Shown here piece after piece: positions 23,075 to 34,909 of a stretch of 64,000 nucleotides of DNA. Position numbers and translations under genes: made by a program. Origin of the DNA: Toxorhynchites rutilus septentrionalis (taxonomy: Eukaryota; Arthropoda; Insecta; Diptera; Culicidae); NCBI RefSeq assembly GCF_029784135.1, contig NC_073745.1, forward strand, positions 243,005,624-243,069,623. The letters run 5' to 3'. The first letter of the stretch is position 1. Each line of letters begins with the position of its first letter. Under the pieces are notes generated by a model. It was not told the origin of the DNA. It did not search any database and worked only from the letters and a program-made list of their open reading frames with translations.

Positions 23075-23270
23075 TTTTGGGTCATATTTGATGAAAAAAA
23101 TCCTTCTATGCATATGTTCGAATTTCAACAATGACAGAGTTATAGAACTTTTTGTTTGTTTCGGACTCTGTTGCCTTAAACTGGCTTAAACTACATTAAA
23201 AATAACGATTATGTTACAGAAGACGATAATGTTGCTTCCAATAGAAAGACGAGAAAATTTAGTACAGGAT
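23075..23270 (+). repeat. dispersed repeat R2, copy B
   Basis: Partner of 17095-17290. Contains TTTGATGAAAAAAATCC, TTCTATGCATATG and ATGACAGAGTTATAG. Confidence 0.5.
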
Positions 23271-23330
23271 ATAGTTATGAAACATCTAAATTAGTGGATT
23301 TAAATAACATTTTGGAAGTAAAAAATGTAA

Positions 23331-23437
23331 GGGGTTGTATCTAGGACACGACCGCATATTTTCGACGTAGAACTACGCAATTATATTATGCAATCCACTT
23401 TATTACCACATTATTTAAGAATGCATCGAAATTTTTG
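23331..23437 (+). repeat. family X end fragment X3
   Basis: Reads GGGGTTGTATCTAGGACACG then ACCGCAT and GACGTAGAACTACGC (23364-23378), matching the start of X4 at 58688. It is cut off by the ITm transposon beginning at 23440, which appears to have inserted just inside the end. Confidence 0.6.
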
Positions 23438-23439
23438 TA

Positions 23440-24563
23440 ATAAAGGGTGTGTCACATCAAATTGCATCACGGAAAAAACGCTGTAGAAATTCGCCCAGTA
23501 GACCGATCCTTTTGAACATTTTAGACAGTAAAATAAAAACTATTAAACAACTTTTGGCATTTTCTTTTTGTTCATACTTCGAGCCCAAGCCCGTATGCTC
23601 GCACCTTCCTCTTTACACCGTCGATAAGATTCTGTACAACGTCAGGTTGTAGTTTTTTTTTGACAGAAATCCATTTTCTCTTGAAGTCCGCCTCCGATTT
23701 GACAACTTTTGGGTTCTTCCGGAGGGCCTGCTTCATAATCGCCCAATATTTCTCTGTTGGGCGAAGCTCCGGCGCGTTGGGCGGGTTCATTCCTTTGGCA
23801 CGAAGGTGACCCCGTTGGCTTCGTACCACTCCAACACGTCATTTGAATAGTGGCACGAAGCGAGATCCGGCCAGAAGATGGTCGGCCCCTCTTGCTGCTT
23901 CAATAGTGGTAGTAGGCACTCCTTAAGGTAAACCTGCCCGTTTACCGTGCCGGTCATCACGAAGGGGGCGCTCCGCTTTGCGCAAGAGCAGATCGCTTGC
24001 CACACCATGTACTTTTTGGCAAACTTGGATAGTTTCTGCTTGCGAATCTCCTCCGGAACGCTGAATTTGTCCTCTGCGGAGAAGAACAACAGGCCCGGCA
24101 GCTGACGAAAGTCCGCTTTGACGTTGGTTTCGTCGTCCATTACCAGGCAATGCGGCTTCGTCAGCATTTCGGTGTACAGCTTCCGGGCTCGCGTCTTTCC
24201 CACCATGTTTTGCCTTTCGTCGCGGTAAGGAACCTTCTGAACCTTGTATGTACGCAGGCCCTCCCGCTGCTTGGTCCGCTGGACGAATGAACTTGACAAA
24301 TTCAGCTTATTGACGACATCCCGGACCGAACTTCTCGGATCACGTCTAAACTGCTTAACTACGCGCTTGTGATCTTTTTCACTGACGGAGCATCCATTTT
24401 TGCCGTTCTTCACCTTCCGGTCGATGGTTAGGTTCTCGAAGTATCGTTTTAGTACTCTGCTGACCGTGGATTGGACGATTCCCAGCATCTTACCGATGTC
24501 CCGATGTGACAACTCCGGATTCTCGAAATGAGTGCGCAGGATTAATTCACGACGCTCTTTGTG
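23440..24563 (-). mobile_element. ITmDD37E-type transposon, copy 1, truncated at one end
   Basis: The left terminus begins ATAAAGGGTGTGTCACATCA with TA just outside (23438-23439), the same end as in the copy at 61292-62595. Homology to that copy stops abruptly after GACGCTCTTT at 24563. The other terminal repeat and the transposase start codon are therefore missing. The adjacent sequence to the right is a hAT transposase remnant, so this copy either inserted into that hAT element and lost an end, or was trimmed by a later deletion. Confidence 0.85.
23572..24563 (-). pseudogene. DD37E transposase, truncated and frameshifted
   Basis: In intact relatives this protein binds the terminal repeats and performs cut-and-paste transposition in the nucleus. 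Two helix-turn-helix segments are visible (SHRDIGKMLGIVQSTVSRVL and the SVRDVVNKLNLSSSF region). The catalytic blocks are CLVMDDETNVKADF, FWPDLASCHYS and ELRPTEKYW. Relative to copy 2 it lacks the N-terminal residues. It has lost 12 bp (four residues after LKECL) near 23905 and one T near 23790, which shifts the frame between the second and third catalytic residues. Inactive. Confidence 0.85.
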
Positions 24564-24594
24564 GATTTAAAGAAAGAAGTAATAAAATGAGCAT

Positions 24595-25054
24595 GCTTTA
24601 TCAGTTCTGGAAATCGTGCTTCTGGAACAGTAGCACGGAGTAGAAATCCAAGATATCATGGTTTTCAAATTTGTCACACAACTCAAAATCACACTGCGTT
24701 TGAATGAGTATCATCTGCATGTTTTCAGCGGTATGTACATCATCGAAACTGAATAGGGTAGAGAAAATTGGAAAATTCTTTCATGTGCTTTGAAGTACCA
24801 AAATCTGCGAGAAAATCAGCATTAATCGACTGGAGTGCATGAACATTTTTCCTCGTTGTCGACACTTGAGAAATTCTCAATGTCAGAAAATGGGTAAAAT
24901 TAAAATTTCCCATTTGTTGTTTGAACATGAGTTTATTCTCGAGTGGAAAAAAGTATAAAGAAACGAAGCTTGGAACACACAATGATCCAATGCGTGCGAG
25001 TTGACTGATGATTTGGACGATATCCTTCATCCTACATCCACAGGAAAAAGGCAA
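24595..25054 (-). pseudogene. hAT transposase remnant, ZBED/GTF2IRD2-like group
   Basis: Read leftwards, the frame gives KDIVQIISQLARIGS, then LENKLMFKQQMGNFNFTHFL, then INADFLADFGTSKHMKEFSN. After a one-base shift near 24745 it continues FSFDDVHTAENMQMILIQTQ and CDFELCDKFENHDILDFYSV. The order of these blocks (helical linker, then phenylalanine-rich FSF..V..A...MQMELI.LQC..) matches the C-terminal half of hAT transposases related to vertebrate GTF2IRD2/ZBED proteins. The final dimerisation segment is cut off by the ITm insertion. Assignment is from recalled patterns. Confidence 0.6.
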
Positions 25055-25892
25055 GCCAGTTCCTCGGTAACTTCTAAATCCTTCGCACTGAATAAAATAT
25101 ATATAGTCGGCAGCTCGTTCTTTGAAACTTTCAAACGAACCATTACTGCTCCTAACTCAGCCAATTTTCCAGCACAGGATGAGGCAAACCCGGTTTTACT
25201 GCCGTTACTTGTACGAAATTATGCGAGTGTGAGCAGAACAGAACCAAGTACGTAAAAAAGTTCTTTTGAGTACTAACGAGAAGAAAAAACGGAAAAGAAA
25301 ACAGAAAATGATCAGCTTGGATACACACTATTAACAACAATTAGTTACAAAGTTATTTTTATTTAATTGCGTGGAAGAATTTTCAACTATATTCTCAATT
25401 TCGCTCATATGATTTCCTTTTCAAATCAGGCTGCGGGCCGCATGAGCAAGAAGTGGAAGTTCGCAATCAAATCGAATCGAATTCAACGATGCCTGATTGA
25501 AAACATGGAGTTTTGGTCGAGATGTCGAAAGGCAACCCTTTAGCCCAGACCACAACCCTCCAGACTATTCTATCCATGCATTCTATGAAGCACATGCCTG
25601 TAAAATGTCTCGCTCCAGTAACAGTCCTGAAATTAGTCAAATAACGGACATGGCATTCAATGTCAGATGGCAACACAATATGTGCTTTAAGTTGTCGAGG
25701 TTATTTAAAAAATTGAGCTCACATCGAATACTTTTTTATATAAGCTAAATAAACACGATGTTACTCAAAAACTTGTTACATCGCGCTTCGCCTCGGAATT
25801 GGATCGGGATTCCAGAGGAATCAGGATAGCATAGTGTATAACCTTGTCAACAGCGGATAGACATGGGTTTGGGGGAAGAAACGAATGTGTGA
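25055..25892. other. no gene recognised
   Basis: A GCGGGCCGCATGAGC motif at 25432-25446 resembles the subterminal sequence of the hAT-like end at 22285. Opposing short frames around 25467-25748 have no signature. Confidence 0.35.
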
Positions 25893-25975
25893 ATCAGTGG
25901 CGTAGCATGACCAGGTGACACCCGGGGCGGACTACTACGGTGTCACCCCTCTCTAATACTTAGTTTTCGTTTTCG
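25893..25975 (+). repeat. TE terminus CAGTGGCGTAGC, copy A
   Basis: Reads CAGTGGCGTAGCATGACCAG, then GTGACACCCGGGGCGGA and GTGTCACCCCTCT. The inverse of a similar end lies at 62665-62740 (CACTACGCCACTG). CAGTGGCGTAG ends with internal GTGACACCC inverted motifs are common in insect hAT-type elements. The opposite end of this copy was not located. Confidence 0.5.
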
Positions 25976-26221
25976 AATGAAAAATCAAACAGCTACAAAA
26001 TGAGAAAATAAATAAAATATGGGTTATTTGTGCATGTCGAAATGTGACTCAAATAAATCTTATCAAGTAAATATCCTTGGGAGCTGAGAACGACACTGAT
26101 ATTGTACAAATGTTTCTCATTAAGTAAGCTTGTTATCACTAATAAAAGCTGCCTTTCCGAAGCTTCATAGTTGCTAATTTGTCAAATCGACTTTTTAATT
26201 TCGGTACTCATAACATATTTC

Positions 26222-26560
26222 GTGCATGAATTGCTTTCAAAATTTCGGCTTCTTCTTTAGACGATTTTGACCGTTCTTGTAATTCCCGAAGAAAATGACT
26301 AATGCACTCCAACATTCCCCCTTCCATCGTTGGACCGGGCCCGAAAAGTCTTTCACCTGGTTGACTCATCTTATGAGAAATTCTCCTTCAGTAGCAAATT
26401 TTTTATTCGAAGGATTCTAATAAAACCTTCTTAATTGCCATTTCATCTAGACTGTTCCTATCAATAGCGAGAAAAATTATCAATGCATTGAGTCTGATCA
26501 CAACGTTACTCAGAGATGGTCCTTCGGTTTGCAAGAATTCTGCATTAGATCTAATTCATG
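26222..26560 (-). other. possible short coding remnant beside the CAGTGGCGTAGC end
   Basis: On the minus strand, 26369-26222 reads from ATG as MSQPGERLFGPGPTMEGG and onward through LRELQERSKSSKEEAEILKA to a stop codon. Upstream on the same strand, 26520-26400 reads LSNVVIRLNALIIFLAIDRN. The second piece resembles the C-terminal helix of some hAT transposases. This is tentative and could be chance. Confidence 0.25.
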
Positions 26561-29500
26561 TAGTACAATGCATCACAGGTATTGCATCTTAACAGAAGTA
26601 TAGAAGTATTAAATCTTAAACTTCTGGTAGGAGGTCACCGTAGATTCTTAGCAAAATCATGTTGTCCTCATGAGCCCAACAAGTTGTCTACAAAGCCTAT
26701 GGATACGTATTTTTTGTTTCGCTTTCTCAACAAATCCAGAATTCCATCATTTGATCCTGAAACGGTTGGAGCGATCAATAGCCTGTAAACGGGACTTCAT
26801 GAAAACTAAACTCTGACCTTCATGTTGTTGAAGGATGTCGTTAATAAAATCGGCAGCTTTTCTCACCCAAAACGAAAAAAACTGTGAGTGGATTATATCA
26901 GTGATATAACCGCAAGATTAACGAATGGCTACCTTTGGCTTAGTAATCATTTGTTTAAAGTTATATCTAAATCGATTATCAATGAATGAATGAGTGGATA
27001 TTTTGTTTTCCCGTCCCTTTTCCACGGCAGCAAAAGAGGAACGGACAGAGGTTGGCCAGCTGACGCATCATGCATCAACCGCAGACCAATCGAGACTGAA
27101 ATTAAATTTCAAGTAGCTATCGCTATTTATAATGATATAAATAGTTTGCTTTCGAAGCAGTTTTGAGTTATTGAAACAATTTTTTATGGCCAATAATTAA
27201 AAAAAAAACTCTCGCAGATCTTTTATCTTTCGAATGTTATATTCATACCACTTCGTTCATCCGGTAGAAAAATATTAACGTTCAAAACCTTGTACTTCGA
27301 ACGTCACCCCCTCGTTTTCGAGACTTTGAATTTACACCCTAGTATAGGAATGAAAGATGTAGTATCACGAAATAATGAACATAAAAACCAAGAAAGATTC
27401 GACAAGCGACAATATCATGCAAACCATCAGCCACCCAAAAATTTGTCGCCAAAAATTTTTACTGAAGAATAAAAATAATATTCGAAGAATTAAACAACGG
27501 GATTGAATGAAACAATTTCGTAGAAGTTCCAAGTAAGCAAATAACGCTGCATTTTTACCTAATTTAAGGAAGTTCTAAGCTGAAAGCATGTCGCAATTTC
27601 CAAAATCCTCTGAGGCATTTGTTTCAAACGCTCGATTTCATCATCGTAAAACAATCGTGACCAAATTTGACAAAGCTATTACGTGACAAAACAGTGGCAG
27701 TGTACCATCTTCACTGGATGTTCGAGTGACAAGGAAGCAATATTCTTGGTTTGTGTTCCCGGTTCAAATGGGAATCAACCAGATGAGCTTGTTCAAACAC
27801 ATGTTGTCCTGACACAGAAAGTTCGAGCTGACGTATTCAGGTTAACCATGACAAGGGGGACGAAAACTGCGCTGGCGTTAACATGTAGTGCGATTTCAGC
27901 ATGTTGTAGGATTGCTTTACATAACACAACACTCTGTGCAGCATTTGAAACTCGAAATTTAATTTCTCCTTGCAGCCATTCGCACAAACGAGAGAAATGC
28001 GGTAAATTCACTACGCTTCTCGCTTTGCACATGCTGATGAACCAATGCAAGAACGCGTACGTACTTACAAACAGCGAAATGATGAAATGGTTTACCCCTG
28101 GAGCTAATTAAATCTATAGAAAGACGCATCCCATTCCTGGATGACATAAGCAGCTGAACAATGGAACTCTCGGTGTCGAAATAAAATGATAAATGAGAAT
28201 ACTTTTCGCAAACAGCACTGGAAATGTGACACAGTGAGAGTATTTCAGCTTTTTTACTGGTTTACTGGAACAGATAAAACATTTGAGCTCCAAAATGAGA
28301 GATTTTTGTTCTAAATTCATCAACTTATTTATTAAGTTAACCAGAGCACATAATTTGAACTGAAATGTACATTCTTGTTTTAGTATTTTTATGAATGTTT
28401 TACATGTGAGCACAAGTTGCTTTGAAAAACACTAGCATTGCTCGAATTCTATCTTCAACCACATTCGAAAATTGCAGCGAAGTATGTCAAAAGACCATCC
28501 GAAAACGATTAATTCTGTGGGGGCAGCGCAGCAGGAAATATGGTATCCGACGACTAACGATAGCCGACAATGCGTGCTGCCTCTCGTGCGATATCCTTCT
28601 GCGCCATTATTCATCCACTTCATTCGGCAAAGATGACAGCAACACATGCAGCATAACGACCGTCCTTTCACTCGGTTTCGCTCGACTAAACTGGTGATGA
28701 CATTTTCAAAACGTTCTCCGTCCGTTTGTACATTGGAGCCACTCGTTCCGCTGAACAAAGACAGCGCGAGCTGGACCACCCGAGAGGACATCGAAGCATA
28801 AATTACCGTTTTTACTCCCCCAACCGCCCCAGCTCCGGAGAACGGGTGACGGCGGCAATGGTCGTGTTTTTCCTCCAATCAAGCAGTTTTCTCTTTCGGA
28901 GAAAAGCGTTGTAATAAATAATGTTGATTACGTTAATCGCGAAACAATTGAGGGATAAACGAACCCTCGGGAGATGAAAGGGCCTTTTGCTGCTACTACA
29001 TTGCATAGAAAAACTATTGAACCTGACTGAGGTCCTGAGATCCTCAACAAGTGTATCGGAGACAGCGGCTGTCGTCGTCAGAAATTAAGTGCAGTCGGCG
29101 TTAAAACAAATGCTCTTGTTTGAATCGGTTGAACGCGGAAGCATTGGCCCAATTAGTGCGATGAGGCGAAAGACAATGTCGGGCGATATCAATTAATTAT
29201 GCTGCGTGATGCGACCACGGCACGTGATTGCAGAACGTTGCATGAATACGTAATGAAGGGGAGCAATTGATGAAATGAGAACAAACAATACAGACAAGTT
29301 GTATTTTGCAGGTGACTGTGCGAGTGGTTTGCGGCTATCAGTTGTAACCTTTAGGTTTGCGACAAAGAAATTCGAGCATCGAAATGCGAAATCGAAATTT
29401 TAATTTGAATTTTGTTTCTTAAGAAACGACGCTCGACGCAAAGCTCTTTGCTTGATCCTAATATCAATGAGAAGAAAAAAGTCATCAAGTCACCAAATCA

Positions 29501-30850
29501 GGTGGATACCCCGTATACCTCGTAGTAGTTTGACAAAGTCTAAGTCTCAGAGCTTAATTAATACACTGTGTAACGAATGACACTGATAAGTAATTCGAGT
29601 AGGGAGTCATTATAAATACTGAAATGAGCCTATGGTTTTTTCCTCGGCTACGAAAAAAAATCCAATCAGTGTCATCACAGAAGAGGCAAACACGCCAAGC
29701 GAGAGTATTTTCGATCAATTTGTATCAAATTTCCAGCAGCAAAAATTCCGCAGCAAACAATCGCTAACACTTTCCTTTGGGCTATCCTTTAACAGTATCA
29801 GCTTCCCTTGGCTGTTCACAGATACTTTGTCCCTCGCATGGGTTGACCTCACTTCATTATGTGGGCGAACAAAGGGGCGCCATTCGAGGGATCATTTTCC
29901 CATTATTATCTATCCTTTCGCTATTCGTCGGTTTTATGTTCTCTGTTGACAAAGCGTCTCATTATAGATATTAATTTTTAAATAACACCTCTTTTATGGC
30001 AGTAATCTGCAGTGGAAAGTTTACGCTGTCGTCTTTTAGCTAACGTACGGAACAAGAAGACTCTATGCAAGAGGAACATGCTTCGCGTTGTTTTATTATA
30101 TCACCCGAGAGAAGGTCACATTTTCCCCTCTTGAAGCAGGTCTAGCTTCATTATTATTATACTCAACTTCAAAACGCCCACTTTTGAACTGAAATCATAG
30201 GCTGCATAAATTTGGTCACTCATTGGCATCTGATGGCATGTACCAATTTTTGTTGTTACCTTACTGAATCTGTATTGCTACTGATAGTGAACATTCTTTT
30301 TTTTTAATTTCATTTATCTTCAACTGGCTCAGCAACGTTAAGCATTAATGAGCCGAGTTTATGAATAGGGAAAAGCCTGTGTGAGTAGAACTATGCAAAT
30401 GTTCTTTCTCAAAAAGGCATAAAACCCCTATCATTTTGTTCAAGAAAACAATTCATAATAAAATAACATTTATAGCTTCTTCTTGGGGATTTATTGGTAG
30501 AGATAATCACCTCCTTGAAGATTGCGTGCGAGAGCGTGCATCTGAGTATTTTTAAGTTCTGAGGGAAATATTTGGAAAAAAAATGAAAAAGTTAAAAACC
30601 ATGGATTATTGGTAAATAATAAAATTATTCATAAAAAAAACAAAAAAGATGGAGATGTAAGAAATAATTCAAAATAACAGAAAAAATACACACATACTCA
30701 TACTTGAAAGTGTATGGACTAATATAGTGAACGTTGTTTTCAAAAGTGTTAATAACTATTTATTACATTTTTATAAAGAATTTTTCGGATTTGTTAAATC
30801 ACCGAATTTAAAAATTAACACAAATTCTATTGAACATATCTAAATATACA
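26561..30850. other. long stretch with no gene recognised
   Basis: Contains a short repeat at 27360-27405 (ACGAAATAATGAAC..AACCAAGAAAGATTC) that recurs at 61217-61250. The longest frames (142 codons plus at 27683-28111, 148 minus at 28432-28878, 105 plus at 29632-29949) have overlapping frames on the other strand and no domain signature. The part 28420-29230 is less AT-rich than its neighbours and could be unique or regulatory sequence, but I see nothing diagnostic. Confidence 0.35.
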
Positions 30851-31199
30851 GCAGGGTGTCAATGAATGTTAGAGGAAAAACCGACCCTAAAATTTCAAAA
30901 AGTTACCCTATGCAAAAAGGTTCACCTCGAAAAAACGACCTGTGCCAAATATCAGCTCGATCGGACTTAAGGGAGAGTAGGGCAAAGCGGTCAGAGTTTG
31001 AGTTTTTTTGAAAATCGAAAAATCACCCAAAGGGGAAGTAAAGGAAATCGGGGTTTTCGAAAAAAAAAGTTGATGCCAAATGTCTTAAAATTACATGAAA
31101 CGTTGAGATCTAGTGTCAACTCGAAAAAAAAAATTATCAAAAATTTACACTCTGAGTTTTTTTTCGGAATACGAGACGAAACGTACGGGTTTGGGTACC

Positions 31200-31727
31200 A
31201 ATAAAAATAGTTATCTCGCTTTTTCATTCGGAACATGTTGCGAAATGTTGATTTGCACGATAATATACCCAATGCGAAATATTGGCTCATTCGAACTTCA
31301 TTTATTAGTGTCACAGACGTTAAAATTTAAGTTTTTTGAAAACCAAAAATCACCGGAAATCGGGGTTTTCAACAATTTTTTTGATGCCAAATCTCTTACA
31401 TGACACGAGATTTACAGTTATCTAAAAAAATTGTCAAAAGTTGACTTTTCAGACGGAAAAACGATTTTTTTTGTCGAGATAACAGTAAATCTCGACGAGT
31501 AATGCAATTTTAAGACATTTGGCCTCAACCATTTTTTTTTGAAAACCCCAATTTTCGAGATTTTTCGTTTTTTAAAAAAAAACTCAAATTTCAAAGTCTG
31601 TGACACTAATAAATGAAGTTCGAATGAGCTAATATTTTGCATAGAGTATATTATCGTGCAAATCAACATTTCGCAGCAAGTTCCGTAAGAAAAATCGAGA
31701 TAACTATTGTTATTGGTACCGTAAACC
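31200..31727. repeat. inner near-perfect palindrome within the foldback element
   Basis: Arms 31200-31440 and 31455-31727 are inverted copies. Landmarks are AATAGTTATCTCG at the outer ends, GCACGATAATATAC, TTCGAACTTCATTTATTAG and GAAATCGGGGTTTTC. Each arm is also a diverged copy of the outer arms, so the locus carries four related arms in the order plus, plus, minus, minus. Confidence 0.7.
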
Positions 31728-32610
31728 GGGGGCAAATTGATCACTATTTTCAGAAAAATGTGAATATTTCCGAATTTTGTTGTTAGCACCAGTACTGATT
31801 TTAAACATAATTGGATATAAATCTAAGGCCACAAAATATTATGCAATGTTTTGCTAAAAAAAATCCTTAAGCGTTAATTGGGAAATTTTTTGACGGCAAA
31901 TTTCAAAATATAGCTTCGGGGTGAAATTGATCAATATATGTTTTTTGAGGATTTTCTAGTGTCAAATGCACAACAATGTATAGAAAATCAGTTATTTTTT
32001 ACCTACGGTTATTTCAATGATAATTCAAGGGTTTGAGAATACAAAAACTTGATTTAATCCAGCTGAAGGTGTGAAGCATGCCTTTCCATAACTAGATTTA
32101 AACACTACTCTGCAGGTCATCCGGAGACCATTCGGGTTCTCCTAATGTGGCCAAAACCTCTTAAATGATCACCATTAAGCTAATTTTGACAAACCAAGAC
32201 GTTCGATATGTCGCATGATGGGATTCGGTTCTGGTCATTTGTGGTGCTTTTTTGTAAAATCGTTTTTTTTCTCACTTGTTTGAATAGTAATTTCGAGTAT
32301 TTTATTACTTATTTAACTCGTCAAGTATCGGTTAGAAGTGAATTATTATGTTAAGTGTCTATAAGTATTGCTTTGATGTGCTGAAAATATGTTTCTTTAC
32401 CATAGTTAAAATTGAAATGAAAATGCTATTCAGAAATATATTAATTTTCATACAATTCAATGAGTGACTTGTTGACAAAAGGAACCTTCAGATGAATATT
32501 GAGCATGTCAGATTAAAAAAGGTTAAACTTGAATTGAATATTACCTCTGAAAATTTCTGTTTGTGTTCAGTAATACGTTTGATCAATTTCACCCCGGTGA
32601 TCGAATTAAC
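31728..32610. repeat. inverted-repeat-bounded segment with GGGGCAAATTGATCA-type ends
   Basis: Bounded by CCGGGGGCAAATTGATCAC at 31726-31744 and the inverse TTGATCAATTTCACCCCGG at 32579-32597. CGGGGTGAAATTGATCAA also occurs near 31918. This looks like another small element nested between the arms of the foldback structure. Non-coding. Confidence 0.5.
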
Positions 32611-33324
32611 CCGGATGACGGTACCCAAAACCGTAAGTTTCGTCTCGTATTCCGAAAAAAACCAAGTCCCAGAGTGTCGATTTTTGATAAAAAAAAATCC
32701 GAGATGACACTAGATTTGCGATTTGTTTTATGCAATTTTAAGACATTTGACATCAATTTTTTTTTTCGAAACCCCCGATTTCCTTATTCCCTCCTTGAGT
32801 GATTTTTCGATTTTCAAAAAAACTCAAACTTTGACCGCTTTGCGCCACTCTCTCTTAAGTCCGATTGAGCTGATATTCAGCATAGGGTGTTTTTTCGAGG
32901 TGGTGAACATTTTGTATAGGGTAACTTTTTGAAATTAGAGATGACCATTTTCAATGGCACCCTAATATACAACCATTACATACCAAACCGATATAGTGGT
33001 TATCATATTCTCGTGAAAATTGATAGTTCTGTTTCTTATCGCGAAATATTAGACTCGCATTGTTTTATTTTTAATTTATTTCATAATGCTCATTTTTATT
33101 TTAGTTTGGAAAATCTTTTTTTCAATTTGTTCACCTTTTTCCAAAAATGATTTTTTTTCAAAAATTCATAACTTTTAAGCGATTGAACCGATTCAGAAAA
33201 TCGTCATATCACATTGAAGCTTCTTTGAAAATTGCATTCTAGTCGCATTGGAATACTGAACGAAGAACTTTGAAAAATCATCACTAAAAACGATAAAAAA
33301 CATCTCTCTGATTTTTGGATATGT

Positions 33325-33385
33325 AAAAAAAAAGATGGTTCTGGGCCTAGGGGCACGGACGGGAGTTCAGGGAAGAATGACATAT
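33325..33385 (+). repeat. short dispersed motif R4, copy A
   Basis: CTGGGCCTAGGGGCACGGAC followed by GGGA recurs at 45988-46012 as CTGGGCAAAGGGGCACGGAC plus GGGA, each preceded by an A/T-rich run. Nature unknown. Confidence 0.35.
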
Positions 33386-34555
33386 GACGCATTTCGCGCC
33401 AACTCGACCAGATGTTGGCATGACCCTCTCAGAACTTAATGAAACCTTCTGGGTGTGAAGACCTTACCTAATTAAGCAACTTGGAATACTTAGTTTTCCG
33501 AAAATTGATCTAGACTGACATATGCGAAGGGCCAAATATTTTTGATCATTTTTTATGATTTTTTTTACTCGAAAATGGTAAATCCTACAAAAAAAAAGAT
33601 CTATGAAAGAGTTACCAAAAACCCTCAGCCTTGAAGGCTATAAAATATAAGAAAATATAAGAATATAAAATATATATAATGCCCTTGGTCCCGAAACCAT
33701 GTAAATTATAAAAAAAAACAAATACATTCAATAATTACGAAAACAAAATCCAAATTAAAATAATTTACATTTTACACAAGACTTGCTCAATGCATATCAA
33801 GGTTAGCTCAATGACTTTAATTTGACTAACCGATCGTTTGAATCTGTGGTTAAAAATTCATGAACTTTTAAGAAAAGTCATTTTTAAAAAAAGGGGGAAA
33901 ATTTATTTTTCGAGCCACGGATGAAAAAAAAAATACGGATCTAATATAATGCGATAATTGACAAAACTATCAATTTTCTAGTTATACAATGAATTCTTCT
34001 AAACGAATTTAATTTTTAAGCACCAACCTTTGAGAATCTAGTTTAAAAAACTACATAATTATATTTAAAATAGTTTTCCATTTCCGATCCATTCCAGCGT
34101 GACGTGACAAATTTTTGACTCACTACGAGCACTTTCTTTTGTTTTCATGTATAAATCACAAGATTGCAATAAAGTAAACGATATTATAGTAACATTGAAA
34201 AAATTCCTTCAAAATCGATTGGCTTGTTATCATTCAAATACTTTTGTGATGTGACGACGCCTGATTTTTAGCTGTTTCAGACTGTTGAAAGTTAATAATT
34301 AATGTAATTTATTACAGTTCACTTTCGAAATATTCAAATGAACTTTGTTCTACGAATCGTCAACAAAGATGAACGTAGAATATAATCTTGTTTCGACTTT
34401 CGGTTTACTGATAATAGTAATCAATGACAAAAAAAAAAGTTCCTCAGAAACGCCGATGTCAACGTTTAATGATGTTTCCTTCGTTGTGTCCCTGTTTCAT
34501 ATCCCTCCTATCCGATCTATAAACTTTTACTTAGTCGCGGCAATACATACACATA
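33386..34555. other. AT-rich stretch, nothing recognised
   Basis: Includes low-complexity ATATAAGAAAATATAAG sequence near 33645-33680. No credible frame. Confidence 0.4.
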
Positions 34556-34909
34556 CTCTTTACAGATACACGGGCCAAAGGTTGTGCAGTCCACTGATCA
34601 TTCAACCAGAGCCAAAGGTTGTACCGCTCATGACAACTCTACACGAGCTGATGTTTGCGCCGGCTAGTGACCATTCTTGAAGGATTCCTCGGGTCGAGAA
34701 GACGCACCACGCTAGATGTGGGGTATAGACTAGGAGGGCGTTGCTGATTAATGGTCAGCTGCATCCCAATAGGAAGTATCCCGTGTCGGGCACAGGTACA
34801 GAGCATTGAAGACAGCAACATCACAATTACGAAAACACTTGTAATACTAACCTCGAGCCAACCGCGAGTAATCGGTTACATATTACTAACATAGTTATAA
34901 GGCAAACAT
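34556..34909 (+). mobile_element. older non-LTR retrotransposon, 3' UTR remnant (part 1)
   Basis: The segment 34853-34896 contains CCTCGAGCCAACCGCGAGTA and ATCGGTTACATATTACTAAC. This is similar to the 3' UTRs of the two I-clade elements at 40058-40110 and 44860-44900. It is therefore the 3' UTR of an older, related element. It was split by the insertion of the element at 34910-40214 and resumes at 40228. Its coding part is not present to the left, so it was probably 5'-truncated at insertion. The left boundary is approximate. Confidence 0.65.
34897..34909 (+). repeat. target-site duplication of retrotransposon copy 1 (left)
   Basis: ATAAGGCAAACAT here recurs at 40215-40227 immediately after the A-rich tail of copy 1. 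A 13-bp duplication is typical of target-primed reverse transcription. Confidence 0.85.

Larger units (their letters stand above)
30851..32963. mobile_element. foldback element with about 350-bp inverted arms
   Basis: The left arm (30852-31199) and right arm (32615-32963) are inverted copies. Shared pieces include TTTCAAAAAGTTACCCTATG, AGCTCGATCGGACTTAAG and GGAATACGAGACGAAACGTA in the left arm. The right arm ends CACCCT. AATATACA lies just outside both ends (30843-30850 and 32964-32971), giving a candidate 8-bp target duplication. With CAGGGTG / TAGGGTG ends this suggests a hAT-type element. The centre holds further inverted structures. Arms of the same family recur at 51600-51880 and 62815-62960. 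No protein is encoded. Confidence 0.7.

Noticed and set aside
27683..28111. 142-codon plus-strand frame
   Set aside because: An overlapping 85-codon minus frame and no family signature; not supported as a gene.
28432..28878. 148-codon minus-strand frame
   Set aside because: Cys-rich but without an ordered motif, with overlapping open frames on the plus strand; no start context or homology I can recognise.
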